A DNA stretch of 64,000 bases from positions 288,014-352,013 of the forward strand of contig JAKPPT010000068.1 of assembly GCA_029547205.1 (NCBI GenBank). The letters are read 5' to 3'. Of this stretch, positions 10,011 to 20,954 are shown one piece after another. The notes beneath the pieces are model-generated. The model was not told where the DNA came from. It worked only from the letters and a program-made list of their open reading frames with translations, and did no database searches. A program made the translations under genes and the position numbers. The first letter of the stretch is position 1, and each line of letters begins with the position of its first letter. Origin of the DNA: Spirochaetota bacterium. GTDB taxonomy: Bacteria > Spirochaetota > Spirochaetia > Treponematales > UBA12059.

Positions 10011-11243
10011 TTAGCGTGGCGTTACCATTAAATCAGCAAAAACTTTAGCATCTCCTTTTATGTTGCTGATTTTTGCATACTCATTTGGTGCATGCATTGT
10101 TTCATCCTGTGTACTCCATACAACACACTGATACCCCTTTTCACGAAGGTACGCACCAACAGTTCCGCCTCCAATGCCGATTGCTCGAGCATCAATATTG
10201 TAAATTTTCTTAATTGATTTTTTTAATAGCTGAACTACTTCGGCGTTTTCTGAAGTAGGCGGACTTTCATTGCTCATAACTGCTTCTACCGTAATAGTAA
10301 CACCGTATTTTTTTTCAACCTGTTCCTTATGATCACGTATTGCTGCTAGCGTTGATTCAATAGAATACGAAGGCAGCATGCGAAGATCGGCATAAAAAAC
10401 ATCTTCACCCGGAACAGTATTGATGTTTGGAACATTGGGATCTTTCTTTGTTGGGACAAGTGTAGAACGCGGTGGGTCAAATAATGGATTTCGCTCAGTA
10501 AAAACTGTGTTCTCCATAGCATTGAGCAGGAGAGCAAACTCACAGTTAGCTAAAAAGGCATTTTTCCCATCATCTGGTTTAGAAGCATGACACTGCTTGC
10601 CTTTGGTTGTTACTTTAATCCAGCATATATTTTTTTCAGCAACTTCGATTTCAGAACTATCACCTTTACCACCATCGGGTATTATAAACATATCATCAAG
10701 CTTAAAAAGCTCAGTATTCTTTAAAAGCCAATCAATTCCATAAACCGAACCAACTTCCTCATCTGCAACGAAGAGCAACTTAACATCATGTTCCGGTGTA
10801 ATACCATACTCCCGGAGAGCTAATGCGGCAATAACGGAGGAAACGAGCCCCTGCTGATTATCTTCGACTCCTCGCCCTATGATTTTATCCCCCTCAACAA
10901 GCACCTTAAATGGATCCTGTTTCCATTGAGCAAGTTCTCCTGCTGGAACGACATCAGTGTGCGCCATAATCCAGAGACGCTTATTATGTTTCTTTCCAGG
11001 AATTGTTACTACAACATTAGGACGTTTGCCATGAGAGACTCTCGCATCAGGTGCATCAAAGTGTTCAATGGTCGTAATTCCATGATCCTTTAGCCACTTT
11101 TCAAGTGCAGCTACTTTGAGCCATTCACCATCACCACCTGATTCTGGTGCTATTGCAGGGTAAGATGTTAAGAGCGTTTCAAGTTCGATGATAGTGTTAT
11201 CACTTTTATCGATAAACTGTAACATTTTTTCAACAGATTCCAT
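10011..11243 (-). CDS. M20 family metallopeptidase (ArgE/DapE-like)
   Basis: LWIMAHTDVVPAGELAQWKQDPF, GRGVEDNQQGLVSS, FVADEEVGS motifs. Confidence 0.9.
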   Translation of the reverse strand: MESVEKMLQFIDKSDNTIIELETLLTSYPAIAPESGGDGEWLKVAALEKWLKDHGITTIEHFDAPDARVSHGKRPNVVVTIPGKKHNKRLWIMAHTDVVPAGELAQWKQDPFKVLVEGDKIIGRGVEDNQQGLVSSVIAALALREYGITPEHDVKLLFVADEEVGSVYGIDWLLKNTELFKLDDMFIIPDGGKGDSSEIEVAEKNICWIKVTTKGKQCHASKPDDGKNAFLANCEFALLLNAMENTVFTERNPLFDPPRSTLVPTKKDPNVPNINTVPGEDVFYADLRMLPSYSIESTLAAIRDHKEQVEKKYGVTITVEAVMSNESPPTSENAEVVQLLKKSIKKIYNIDARAIGIGGGTVGAYLREKGYQCVVWSTQDETMHAPNEYAKISNIKGDAKVFADLMVTPR

Positions 11244-11282
11244 GAGAGTTTCCTTTATTGATCCGAATAGTCCTATCTCACT

Positions 11283-12257
11283 CTACTTACAGTGAGGTAA
11301 ATATACATTCCAGCTCGTTTTTACCAATGTCTCTACATCAGAATAGCGAGCTTTCCATCCGAGGAGTTTCTGTGCTAACTGAGATCCTGCAACCAGTTTT
11401 GCCGGATCACCAGGTCTTCTTGCAGTAATAATTGCGGGTATTGGTTTACCGGTTATGCGCCGTGCCTGTTCAAGAATTTCTAAAACCGATAAGCCTTCTT
11501 CTGAGCCCAGATTGACGATGAGGCTCGCATCATTTTTTTTCATATAATTTAATGCCGCAACATGTCCTATAGCTAAATCGGAAACATGGACATAATCACG
11601 GATACCGGTTCCATCTTTTGTCGGATAATCATTGCCAAACACCTGCAGTTCTTTTCGCTTGCCTGCTGCTACTTCCATGATAACAGGAAGAAGATTTGCC
11701 GGATTTTTTTCCAGCCCACGAACTCGCCCCTGAGGATCATAGCCCGCAGCATTAAAATAGCGCAATGCTGCATACCGTATGCCTTTTAATTTATCATACC
11801 AGGCAAGAATCCGTTCAATTTCTAATTTTGTAAACCCATAAAAGTTTTCAGGATTGGTAGGATGTTTTTCATCTATTGGCAGATATGATGGTTCTCCATA
11901 GACAGCAGCTGAACTTGAAAACACAAAGTATTTTACTCCATGCTCGACCATCGCATTGAGCACATTGATAGTTCCTGCAATATTATTTCTAGCATACTTT
12001 TCGGGTACCAGCATCGATTCACCAGCAGCTTTAAATGCTGCAAGATGTACGACTACATCGTACCCCTTGCGCATTTCTTGAGAAAGCGCGTCATAATCCA
12101 TGATATCGCCCTCTACAAACTGCTCTTCAGGGAAAATATTCTCTTTTGTCCCAGACGAAAGGTTATCAAAAACAGTAACATGATGTCCTGCAGCTAAAAA
12201 CTCTAAACAGACATGGCTTCCAATATAACCAGCACCACCAAGTATCAATGCTTTCAT
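11283..12257 (-). CDS. galE: UDP-glucose 4-epimerase
   Basis: MKALILGGAGYIGSHVCLEFL, SSSAAVYGEP, RYFNAAGYDP, DGTGIRDYVHVSDLA. Confidence 0.93.
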   Translation of the reverse strand: MKALILGGAGYIGSHVCLEFLAAGHHVTVFDNLSSGTKENIFPEEQFVEGDIMDYDALSQEMRKGYDVVVHLAAFKAAGESMLVPEKYARNNIAGTINVLNAMVEHGVKYFVFSSSAAVYGEPSYLPIDEKHPTNPENFYGFTKLEIERILAWYDKLKGIRYAALRYFNAAGYDPQGRVRGLEKNPANLLPVIMEVAAGKRKELQVFGNDYPTKDGTGIRDYVHVSDLAIGHVAALNYMKKNDASLIVNLGSEEGLSVLEILEQARRITGKPIPAIITARRPGDPAKLVAGSQLAQKLLGWKARYSDVETLVKTSWNVYLPHCK

Positions 12258-12281
12258 AGAATCCTCACTCTCTAAGGTTAT

Positions 12282-13835
12282 TTAATTAGGGAATGCTGCT
12301 CGAATTGTTAGAAACTGATCAATGTTTTCTAAAAATTTTTGTGCCAATTCGGGATCAAATTGTTTCCCTATGTTATCTTGTATATACTGCAATGCATCCT
12401 TTACTTCCCATGCGGAACGGTAAACTCTGTTCGAAGTCAGAGCATCGAACACATCTGCAATTGCGACAATTCGCGCTGATATATCTATTTCTTCTCCTTT
12501 AAGACCTTTTGGATAACCCGAACCATCCCAGTGCTCATGGTGCTGTTCAGCTATCGTTAATGCAAGCTTAAAAAGCTTTCGCCGAGAAAATTTCATCATC
12601 TCCGCACCATAACTTGTATGCCGTTTCATCTCTTCGAATTCTGCATTATCAAGTCTGCCAGCTTTGTTAAGCACCATATCAGGTATCGCAATTTTTCCAA
12701 TGTCATGAACAGCGCTCGCGACAAAAATCATTTCGCTCTCTACTTCATCCAGGCCAGCTAATTCTGATAAAAGTCTAGCATACTCTGCAACGCGTTTTAC
12801 ATGATTACCTGTTTCTTGAGACCGCCGCTCTATTATATCACCGAGGGTAAAAATCAACTCTTGATGGTTCCTTTCTATTTCTTGATTGAGATAGATATTT
12901 TCAAATGCAATTGCAACGTTCACACAGTAAATACGAATGAGCTCCAGATCGAGTTCATTTAAATTGAAGCACCCATCAAGGTACAAAATATTTTGACTGC
13001 CGGATTTTGTTTCAATATACCCAGCATACATGTTAGATTGATAGATTGATTCATGGCTTTTATAAGCACTATAGATAAGCTTTTGGGCTGGTTCGGACAG
13101 CACTTCTTCTATCCGTTTTCCAATTCCGTGCTGATAGATACCAGTTGCAGCCAAAATAGTAAATCCATCATCTTCCCGTGCTGCCGTAATACCACTCATG
13201 GTTGAGTATATTGCATCATTGTCCATATTGAGAAGACTGCATAGTTGCTCTAACACACCAGATGCAAACTTTTTCAGTGACTGTACCTCAAAAATTCTAC
13301 TCGATGCATGGATTATTTTTTCGAGTCCTTTTCGGCTTCTATCGATTGTTACAATATCACGATAGGACCGAATAGTTGCTACCATTGTGGTAAAAAGTTT
13401 TTGAGCGGTAAGCTCGGTTTTTTCTTTATAATCATTGATGTCATACTCAAGAATGACATTTGATTCTGGTGCTCTTCCCGGTTGTCCTGTACGAAGAATA
13501 ATTCGTACAAGATGATTTTTAAGCTCTTCTCGAATATACCTAACGAGCTTGAGACCAGAATCATCTCGCTCCATAACAACATCAAGGAGCACAACCGCAA
13601 CATCATTATGCCGGTTTAGTAAATTTCTCGCTTCTGCTTCAGAATAAGCTGATAAAAATTCCAGTTTTCGATTATTAAAAATAAAATCACTTAACACAAG
13701 TTTTGTAACATGATGAACTTCTTCTTCATCATCGACAATTAATACTTTCCAGAGACCTTGTGTTACAGGCAGATCTTTACATGATTCATCTGCAAACATC
13801 ATGGAATCATTCTGAGTGTTCATTACCATCTCCAT
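12282..13835 (-). CDS. Response regulator with REC, DUF3369-like region and HD-GYP domain
   Basis: VLIVDDEEEVH REC start; IERRSQETGNHVKRVAEYARLL...HDIGKIAIPD...HHEHWDGSGYPKGLKG. Confidence 0.88.
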   Translation of the reverse strand: MEMVMNTQNDSMMFADESCKDLPVTQGLWKVLIVDDEEEVHHVTKLVLSDFIFNNRKLEFLSAYSEAEARNLLNRHNDVAVVLLDVVMERDDSGLKLVRYIREELKNHLVRIILRTGQPGRAPESNVILEYDINDYKEKTELTAQKLFTTMVATIRSYRDIVTIDRSRKGLEKIIHASSRIFEVQSLKKFASGVLEQLCSLLNMDNDAIYSTMSGITAAREDDGFTILAATGIYQHGIGKRIEEVLSEPAQKLIYSAYKSHESIYQSNMYAGYIETKSGSQNILYLDGCFNLNELDLELIRIYCVNVAIAFENIYLNQEIERNHQELIFTLGDIIERRSQETGNHVKRVAEYARLLSELAGLDEVESEMIFVASAVHDIGKIAIPDMVLNKAGRLDNAEFEEMKRHTSYGAEMMKFSRRKLFKLALTIAEQHHEHWDGSGYPKGLKGEEIDISARIVAIADVFDALTSNRVYRSAWEVKDALQYIQDNIGKQFDPELAQKFLENIDQFLTIRAAFPN

Positions 13836-15342
13836 CTAATTCTGTAACGACAAGCGGCAATTCTATTGTAAATGTTGTACCTGACTTAATTTTACTTGAA
13901 ACAGAAATACTTCCGCCGAGCCGCGAAACAATATTACTTATAATAAATAAACCTAAACCACTTCCACCACTATCTCGTTTAGTAGTATAAAATGGTTCAA
14001 ATATCTTATTTACATCTTCTTCTGGTATACCGCAGCCATCATCTGCGAATTGTAATATAAGTTTGTCATTTTGTATATATGCACGTATAGAAATTTCACC
14101 AGCTTGACCATCTGGATACGCATGCATGAGAGCATTTATTAGAAGATTGGTAATAATTTGCGAAAGCATACCGGGGTAGCCTGTCCAAAACAAATCCGCA
14201 GGCACTTCAAGATTAACTGTATGCGGAGTTTTCTTTAATTTTGGTCTCAGACTAAATATAATTTCCCCAATATACTCTCTGAGATTGATAGTTCTAAAAT
14301 CATCTTTATTTTGATCAACTGCTATCTGTTTAAATGACTGCACAAAATCAGATGCTCGATGCAGGTTGGTTATCAAGATACCAATTGTTTCGCCAGCATC
14401 ATTAAGAAACCGTTCAAAATCGGATCGAGTCAACTTTGATTCAGCTGAAAGTTTCTGTACTGTTTCAAGTCGTTCCATCAAATGAGTAGCAGCAGTTAAG
14501 CTAACACCAACAGGAGTATTAACTTCATGTGCAACACCAGCTGTAAGACTGCCTAAGACTGCAAGCTTCTCTGCCTCAATGAGCCTTGCAGTACGTTCTT
14601 TTACTAAAGATTCAAGTTCGCTTGAATACTGTTCGATGAGCTCAGCCATTTCGTTAAATGTTCTAGAAAGAACACCTATTTCATCAGCACGATTTTCAAT
14701 AAGCGTGATACGGGCATCAAAATGCTTCTCCCTAAAGCTATGTACCACACTGCTAATATAGAGTATTGGCTTAATTACAATTCGTCGCAAATAATACAAT
14801 AATACTAATAGTTCAATAAGTGTAATTCCAACGATACCCAAAAAGATAAAAAACATATCATCTTTGAGCTTTGCAAAAACAGTTGCATAACTGAACCCTA
14901 TTTCAAGAATGCCAAGCCTATAACCTTCTTTTTTGAGCTCAGCAAATAACGTTTTGTCACCTTTACTGAGAGGTCTTTCCTGTGACTTTACATTGAATTG
15001 CTTAATAGTTCCATCAGCGAGCCTTTCCAATCCCCAGAAAACGTTTCCCTGTTCATCCCATAAAATAATATACTGAATACGGCGATCAATTATTTCTGTT
15101 CGCATTATAGAATCGACAAGGCTATATGAAAAAAACCACACGGGTTCAAGTATAGCATTTGCAATACGGTCTTTTATCTGTACCGTTTCATTCTGAAGAC
15201 TCTTCAAAGTAATCTGATATTGCACGTAATATGTCGCAAGTGACACAATGAAAACCAATACAACCATGAGGAATACAGCAATAATAAACACCCGTGTAGA
15301 AATAGAGCTAATCTTTAATGGAAAATCAATATTCTTTAACAC
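13807..15342 (-). CDS. Sensor histidine kinase (HAMP, HisKA-like, HATPase_c)
   Basis: GSLTAGVAHEVNTPVGV H-box; NLLINALMHAYPDG N-box; DDGCGIPEEDVNKIFEPFYTTKRDSGGSGLGL. Confidence 0.9.
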   Translation of the reverse strand: MLKNIDFPLKISSISTRVFIIAVFLMVVLVFIVSLATYYVQYQITLKSLQNETVQIKDRIANAILEPVWFFSYSLVDSIMRTEIIDRRIQYIILWDEQGNVFWGLERLADGTIKQFNVKSQERPLSKGDKTLFAELKKEGYRLGILEIGFSYATVFAKLKDDMFFIFLGIVGITLIELLVLLYYLRRIVIKPILYISSVVHSFREKHFDARITLIENRADEIGVLSRTFNEMAELIEQYSSELESLVKERTARLIEAEKLAVLGSLTAGVAHEVNTPVGVSLTAATHLMERLETVQKLSAESKLTRSDFERFLNDAGETIGILITNLHRASDFVQSFKQIAVDQNKDDFRTINLREYIGEIIFSLRPKLKKTPHTVNLEVPADLFWTGYPGMLSQIITNLLINALMHAYPDGQAGEISIRAYIQNDKLILQFADDGCGIPEEDVNKIFEPFYTTKRDSGGSGLGLFIISNIVSRLGGSISVSSKIKSGTTFTIELPLVVTELDGDGNEHSE

Positions 15343-15593
15343 AAAACAGCCTCAAAGTGTACTGATCTCTACATTCAACTTTGATTGTAGTATATCCTAC
15401 TATCAAAAAATAGTCTAATCCAAAGCTATTGAGAATAATATGGCATTTTAATAGTCACCTTACAAATGGTTTGATAGTATTGGCCGGGCAACCAATAAGA
15501 GAGAATTGTTTTATAAATAAAAGCACGAATAACTACTGCAAGGCTGCAGGTATATAAGGTGTCATTTTCTAGTAATTTGCTTTACATTGATAG

Positions 15594-15782
15594 CTATTTT
15601 AATGCAAAAAAATGCTCACAGCTGCTGTCACCTTTTGTCTTCTTATGGAGCATAAGACAATTACCCTCTCGTTTTACATCAACTTTAATCTGTTTTTTAT
15701 CTGGGTAATATGTCCGCTGACCTTCCCACTGAATACAAGCATAGCAACGTTTTACTCCAGCTTCTTTCAAATCTTGTGACAT
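15594..15782 (-). CDS. Small Cys-containing hypothetical protein
   Basis: ORF with CYACIQW, NCLMLHK and CEHFF; start taken at the internal MSQDLK. Confidence 0.45.
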   Translation of the reverse strand: MSQDLKEAGVKRCYACIQWEGQRTYYPDKKQIKVDVKREGNCLMLHKKTKGDSSCEHFFALK

Positions 15783-15833
15783 TTTTTCCTCCAAAACATT
15801 TTTCCAGGAAAATATTCCTACTTTAATTTTCGG

Positions 15834-16649
15834 TTATATTGAATCTAAAATAAAATGCTTTAATAATTCTGCTACAGCTCCTTCATAATGATTGTTTTTT
15901 GCTATATAATCAGCTTGAGCCAACACCTCAGGATTTGCATCATTCGGAGCACATCCTATACCTGCCCAGGCGATCATTCCAAGATCATTCCAGGAATCAC
16001 CGATAGCCATAGTTTCTTCCTGTCTGATGCCATACTTTTCAGCAATCCACGCTAGTGCAGAACCTTTATCTGCTCCCAGAGGCAACAGTTCTAAGAAATA
16101 TGGTTTAGATAAAATTAAATGAGCAATACCATCCAGCTGTTTTTTGAGTTCAACCATTACCTTTTTTAATACTTCAGGCTCACCACTTGTAAGGATTTTA
16201 CTGCGATTTTCAGCCCATAATTCACCATTGTAATTTTGTAATCGGTTTGGTAATCCCGTAAGTGCCGTATCTCTATTTGTCCAATCATTTTTTTCAGTAA
16301 CAATAATACAATCATCTTCATACACCTGCGCTGGCAATCCAGCAGACATAACTGCATTGACGCATATTTTAACTTGTTCAGGTGTAAACGCATGTTGCTG
16401 TATGATTGCTTTACTGTCGATATCCCGAATTTCTGCTCCATTCATGCAAATAATGGGGAATTTTTTACCAATCATTCCCAATTCTTCAGCATAAGGACGC
16501 ATGGATTGAATAGTTCTGCCCGAAGCAAGAACAACCATTACTCCAGCATTAATTGTTCTAATAATTGTGAGTCTATTTACCGGGGATATCGATCTATCCG
16601 GATTAAGTAGTGTATCATCGAGATCAATCGCAACTAAACGTATAGCCAT
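15834..16649 (-). CDS. Cof-type HAD-superfamily hydrolase
   Basis: MAIRLVAIDLDDTLLNPDRSIS... and AIGDSWNDLGMI motifs. Confidence 0.88.
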   Translation of the reverse strand: MAIRLVAIDLDDTLLNPDRSISPVNRLTIIRTINAGVMVVLASGRTIQSMRPYAEELGMIGKKFPIICMNGAEIRDIDSKAIIQQHAFTPEQVKICVNAVMSAGLPAQVYEDDCIIVTEKNDWTNRDTALTGLPNRLQNYNGELWAENRSKILTSGEPEVLKKVMVELKKQLDGIAHLILSKPYFLELLPLGADKGSALAWIAEKYGIRQEETMAIGDSWNDLGMIAWAGIGCAPNDANPEVLAQADYIAKNNHYEGAVAELLKHFILDSI

Positions 16650-16980
16650 TGGAAGTATAATATACTTGAAAAGTATACTTTAATTCAATGGTATGTAGCG
16701 ATTCAAGGAGATACACTATTTACAGACCGACATACGATACTGCCTGCTAAGGTAGGTTGATAACCTGCTCATTCCGATATAGTCAAAAACCCTTAGCCTC
16801 GTTATTCACACATGTGGTCAGCCCGTTCCTCTGCACAAGGGGATTAATCGATATATCTCTCGTCTCGTACCATCCTTTAGCCCTACCTTATTACACACAT
16901 CACATGACATTGAAGAGTGTCCCTATAATTTCTACCTAAATAATTCTTACAATTAACTTTCAAGTACTTTCAAGAGTGTC

Positions 16981-17004
16981 CCTTTAGTAACCCCTTTAGT
17001 AACC
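16981..17004. repeat. Two tandem copies of the 12-mer CCTTTAGTAACC
   Basis: Direct reading: cctttagtaacc cctttagtaacc, adjoining a GAGTGTCCC motif. Confidence 0.8.
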
Positions 17005-17074
17005 GAAGTACTGTAACATGGGAGATACCCTAAGCTGCTACTAATTTCTGATCATATGAAGCTAACCTGATGTG

Positions 17075-18886
17075 CTATGCACGTTTCTTGACTGCTATAT
17101 ACTCATCGACAACTTTTTCCAGGATACCGAGCGGCATTGCTCCGTTTTTGAGCACACAGTCATGGAAGTCGCGGATATTGAAACTGCTGCCTAACTCAGC
17201 CTTGGCGTTTTCCCTCAGCTGGAGTATGGTGAGCATACCCATCTTGTACGAGCAGGCTTGACCAGGCATAACGATGTAGCGTTCGATCTCGCTCACAATG
17301 CTCGCATGGTCCTGAGCAGAATGAGCTTCCATATACGCAATAGCCTCATCGCGGGTCCAGCGCATTTGATGTATGCCTGTATCGACCACAAGGCGGACAG
17401 CGCGGAAAAGCTCGGAGTCATAGGATCCAAGAAGCCCAAAGGGATCATCTTTATATATGCCCATCTCTCGCGCAAGATGCTCCGCATACATAGCCCACCC
17501 TTCAGCAAAGGCAGTAAACGGTATCATACGGCGGAAAAGCGGAAGCTTTCTGGTTTCTTGCGCGAGAGCTATCTGGAAATGGTGCCCGGGAATTCCTTCG
17601 TGGTAGGCAAGCGTTTTCATGCTGAACTTTGCTATCTCCTTCATGTTGCGCATGTTTGCATAAAACACTCCGGGTCTTCCTCCTCCAATATCTGCAGGCT
17701 GATAGTATGCCCCGGGCGCTGTTTTCTCCTTGAACTCAGGGATGCGCTCCACTTTAAGCTCGGCCCTGGGCTGGACGTTAAACCAGGCTGGTAACACAGA
17801 CTTTACTTCAGCGAGAATACGCTCGTACTCAGCGATGCAAGCTTTTCTGCCTTCATCAGTGTCCGGGAACTGGAAACGCTCTTCCTTTGCAAGCTCAGCG
17901 AGTTTTTTCGCTGGCTGTTCTACTGTACCAAAACCCTGTTCACTTAATATCTTGCGCATGGCTGTTTCGATGCGCTCTACTTCCGCAAGTCCTGTGTTGT
18001 GTATAGCTTCCGCGTCCTCACTAATCGTGGTATGCGAGTGGAGCAAGTAGGCATAGTACTTATCACCTTGTGGGAGCTTCCAGACACCATCATCATTCGT
18101 GGCCTTTTGCCGAAGTGTAGTAAAATATTCAATAAACATCGAGTAAGCAGGATACACCGACTGTTCTATCGCACTTTTTACCATCATCAAGACTTTGTCA
18201 TGTTCTGGCTGCTTGATATGTGTGAGTTTTTCAAGCTTTCCCTTGAATACCGTATAGAGCGGGTTTTCAACTGCTGGCTTAGCAATAAATTCTTTCATTT
18301 CATCGAGCACCCGTTCAATTACAAAACGTGGAGGAAGAATGCCTTTTTGCTCTCTAATCTTGAGTCCTTCCATAACCTGTGAAAATTTTAAGGGAAACTT
18401 GTTCAGACGTTTTATATAATTGTAAACTTCGACTCTGCAATTCACAGGATGTATTGTCATCATAAAATTTGGAAGTTCTGATTGTAATCCAAACATCTGG
18501 TTTAAGGGATAGTCGTGGTGGCGGAATTCCTCGCCCTGCACCTGGTCAGACAGAAACCATGCGAACACTTCAGCGGAAAGCCTATCTGATGGTTGCAGCT
18601 TGGCTAAATTGTAGCTTGCAAACAATTTGTTTTCTCTTTTAATAAAAGCATACATCCTGTCCTGGAAAGCTTCCGAGGCGTCCGAAAATTTAGCATTATG
18701 ACCATGAATTCCTATTTTCTCAAGGATCCCAATATAGGTAAGGAGTTCCGGACCTTTAAAGGCAAACTTGAGAAAGGTTCTGTTCATGAGACCACGAACC
18801 GACCATGGTCGTCCCCAGAAAAATGAGACAAACCAAACTGCTAATACAAGCGCCAGCATTAAAAACCCAATTGCTAAATACATCAA
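17075..18886 (-). CDS. DUF885 family protein (predicted metallopeptidase-like)
   Basis: AYHEGIPGHHFQIALAQE and FAEGWAMYAEHLAREMG motifs. Confidence 0.85.
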   Translation of the reverse strand: MMYLAIGFLMLALVLAVWFVSFFWGRPWSVRGLMNRTFLKFAFKGPELLTYIGILEKIGIHGHNAKFSDASEAFQDRMYAFIKRENKLFASYNLAKLQPSDRLSAEVFAWFLSDQVQGEEFRHHDYPLNQMFGLQSELPNFMMTIHPVNCRVEVYNYIKRLNKFPLKFSQVMEGLKIREQKGILPPRFVIERVLDEMKEFIAKPAVENPLYTVFKGKLEKLTHIKQPEHDKVLMMVKSAIEQSVYPAYSMFIEYFTTLRQKATNDDGVWKLPQGDKYYAYLLHSHTTISEDAEAIHNTGLAEVERIETAMRKILSEQGFGTVEQPAKKLAELAKEERFQFPDTDEGRKACIAEYERILAEVKSVLPAWFNVQPRAELKVERIPEFKEKTAPGAYYQPADIGGGRPGVFYANMRNMKEIAKFSMKTLAYHEGIPGHHFQIALAQETRKLPLFRRMIPFTAFAEGWAMYAEHLAREMGIYKDDPFGLLGSYDSELFRAVRLVVDTGIHQMRWTRDEAIAYMEAHSAQDHASIVSEIERYIVMPGQACSYKMGMLTILQLRENAKAELGSSFNIRDFHDCVLKNGAMPLGILEKVVDEYIAVKKRA

Positions 18887-19450
18887 TATCCTCCGAAGCT
18901 AACAGGATATGCCGGAAGTTCATATGAATCACTTACCGAATCTCATACAGTGTAGCACGAGCAATCGCTTTTAACCATTACTTACAGAAATATTGACCAG
19001 TTCTCCAAAAAAAATCCTTCATGTTTAGGGACAAAGGAAGAGTGTCCCTCCTATATTCCCAATGTATTATACCAAAAGAAGAACCTTATTTTTCCTGCAA
19101 TAGCATTGAATCGTAAGATTTTATGGCACAGAACAACCTTAGTTAAAATCAAATCAGCTTGTTAATTTCGGTCATGCACAGTTCAGATGAAACTGCTTTA
19201 CCTCAATCCTTTCGAACTGATCATAGAACCGAACCAACATCTTGCATAATTGCTCAATCAGCTAGAATTGCATTTTAATTCTTTAGCACAATAAAAAGAT
19301 AAAGCCTAGAAAACTTAAGAATAAAATAACCACTTTAGGCACTATTACTACCTTAAGGACAGGCACTGCTGTGGGGCAATTTACGTAACTATTCTAGTAG
19401 TATAACTAGCGCTGAATCCTTATATAAATTCCTAATTATAACTGTAAATA

Positions 19451-20560
19451 TCAATGCATTTCACTATCGGTACCTAATAGAAACAGTGTTATATCATCCT
19501 CAAAAACCGGATTTTCCATAAACTGAATAAGTTCAGTTAATATTGTATCAGCTATGGTATCGAGGGACAGACTTGAATTTTCAAGCAAGACATGCTTTAT
19601 GCCCTCGATACCGAACATTTTTTCATGTGCACCACGAGATTCGATTATTCCATCGGTAAAAAAACAAAATATATCTCCAGGATGGAATTCTTCAAGAGTG
19701 TCCCTATAGTTAAAATCATCCATTAGCCCGATGATAGGATTGCCTAAAGTTTTCATTTCTGTAAATGAGCCATCAACGTGCGCTATAAGCTGCCCAGGAT
19801 GACCGGCATTGCAATATTCAATCGAATATTTTTTAAAATCAAGTATACCATAAAAAGCTGTGACATAATGATTTGTAGTTATTACCTTTGAAAATTCCTC
19901 ATTAAGACTTCGGATTACTTTTGAAGGATGTGTATATTTGGTTTTCAAATAATCAAAGGTACTCTTTATCATCGCTGTTATAAAGGCTGGAGCAATTCCA
20001 TGACCTGAGACATCGCTAATCATAATGCCAAATCGATACTCATCGATTTGAAAAATATCAAAATAATCGCCTCCTACCATTGCCATCGGTATATAACGAT
20101 GCGTACATGAAAAATAGGATGTACCGGGATATGAACGTGGCAACATGCTTTTTTGCATTTCTACTGCAAGATTCATCTCGCGAATTGATTGTTTATTACG
20201 ACGTTCTAACCCATACAATGCTTCTTGAAACTTTATACGCTCATTTTTAATTATTTTTTTTGCCCGCCTATATGCTTTTTTAAAAGATTTAAGCTTTTCC
20301 TCTATAGGGCTATATAAAACTAATCTATCAGCTTCTGGAAATAATTGTTTTAAAAGAGTTTGCTCATGAAGATCTTTTTCATGGAGTGTCCCTATAGTAG
20401 TCTCATTGAAAATTTCATGCAAGGTCTTGTTTTTAAATTTTTCATAACAACTATTTGGTAAAACTGCTATTATTTGCTGCTCTTTATTTAAAGCAAAAAT
20501 ATATCCATGCAAAGATTGTAGCAATTTTTCAAGAGTGTCCCTTTCGATAAGTTTATCCAT
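19451..20560 (-). CDS. PP2C/SpoIIE-family serine phosphatase (RsbU-like)
   Basis: AMVGGDYFDIFQID...ISDVSGHGIAPAFITAMIK...DIFCFFTDGIIES. Confidence 0.87.
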   Translation of the reverse strand: MDKLIERDTLEKLLQSLHGYIFALNKEQQIIAVLPNSCYEKFKNKTLHEIFNETTIGTLHEKDLHEQTLLKQLFPEADRLVLYSPIEEKLKSFKKAYRRAKKIIKNERIKFQEALYGLERRNKQSIREMNLAVEMQKSMLPRSYPGTSYFSCTHRYIPMAMVGGDYFDIFQIDEYRFGIMISDVSGHGIAPAFITAMIKSTFDYLKTKYTHPSKVIRSLNEEFSKVITTNHYVTAFYGILDFKKYSIEYCNAGHPGQLIAHVDGSFTEMKTLGNPIIGLMDDFNYRDTLEEFHPGDIFCFFTDGIIESRGAHEKMFGIEGIKHVLLENSSLSLDTIADTILTELIQFMENPVFEDDITLFLLGTDSEMH

Positions 20561-20655
20561 ATTTTAAATTTTAATATAAAAAACACTAAAAAGAAACACC
20601 CTGTAAAAATATGTTGTTAGTTTGTTTATTATGGGTAAGTATTTTTTTTACTTTA

Positions 20656-20670
20656 ATGAGTGTCCCTCAT
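20656..20670. repeat. GAGTGTCCC motif in a perfect hairpin ATGAG-TGTCC-CTCAT
   Basis: Direct reading of atgagtgtccctcat. Confidence 0.75.
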
Positions 20671-20954
20671 GTTGCCCCTCCCCCTCGTGTTGCCCCTCTT
20701 TTTGCAATTTATTGCTCTATGTTGCGCTAAATTGCATATAGTACTTTTCCTTTATTTTTAATACAAAAGGATTCTAAGTGATTTTGAGTGAAAACAAAAA
20801 CTCTATTTCAATTTTCTGATTTTTTAAAATAACAATATCAAAAATGTAATTTTTTATACAATTCAAATAAGCAGATTAGAAAAATGAATATGATATAAAA
20901 TACTCAAAAAGCAATGTGAACACTTCATATTTAGTGTGTTTTACTTGCAAAATA

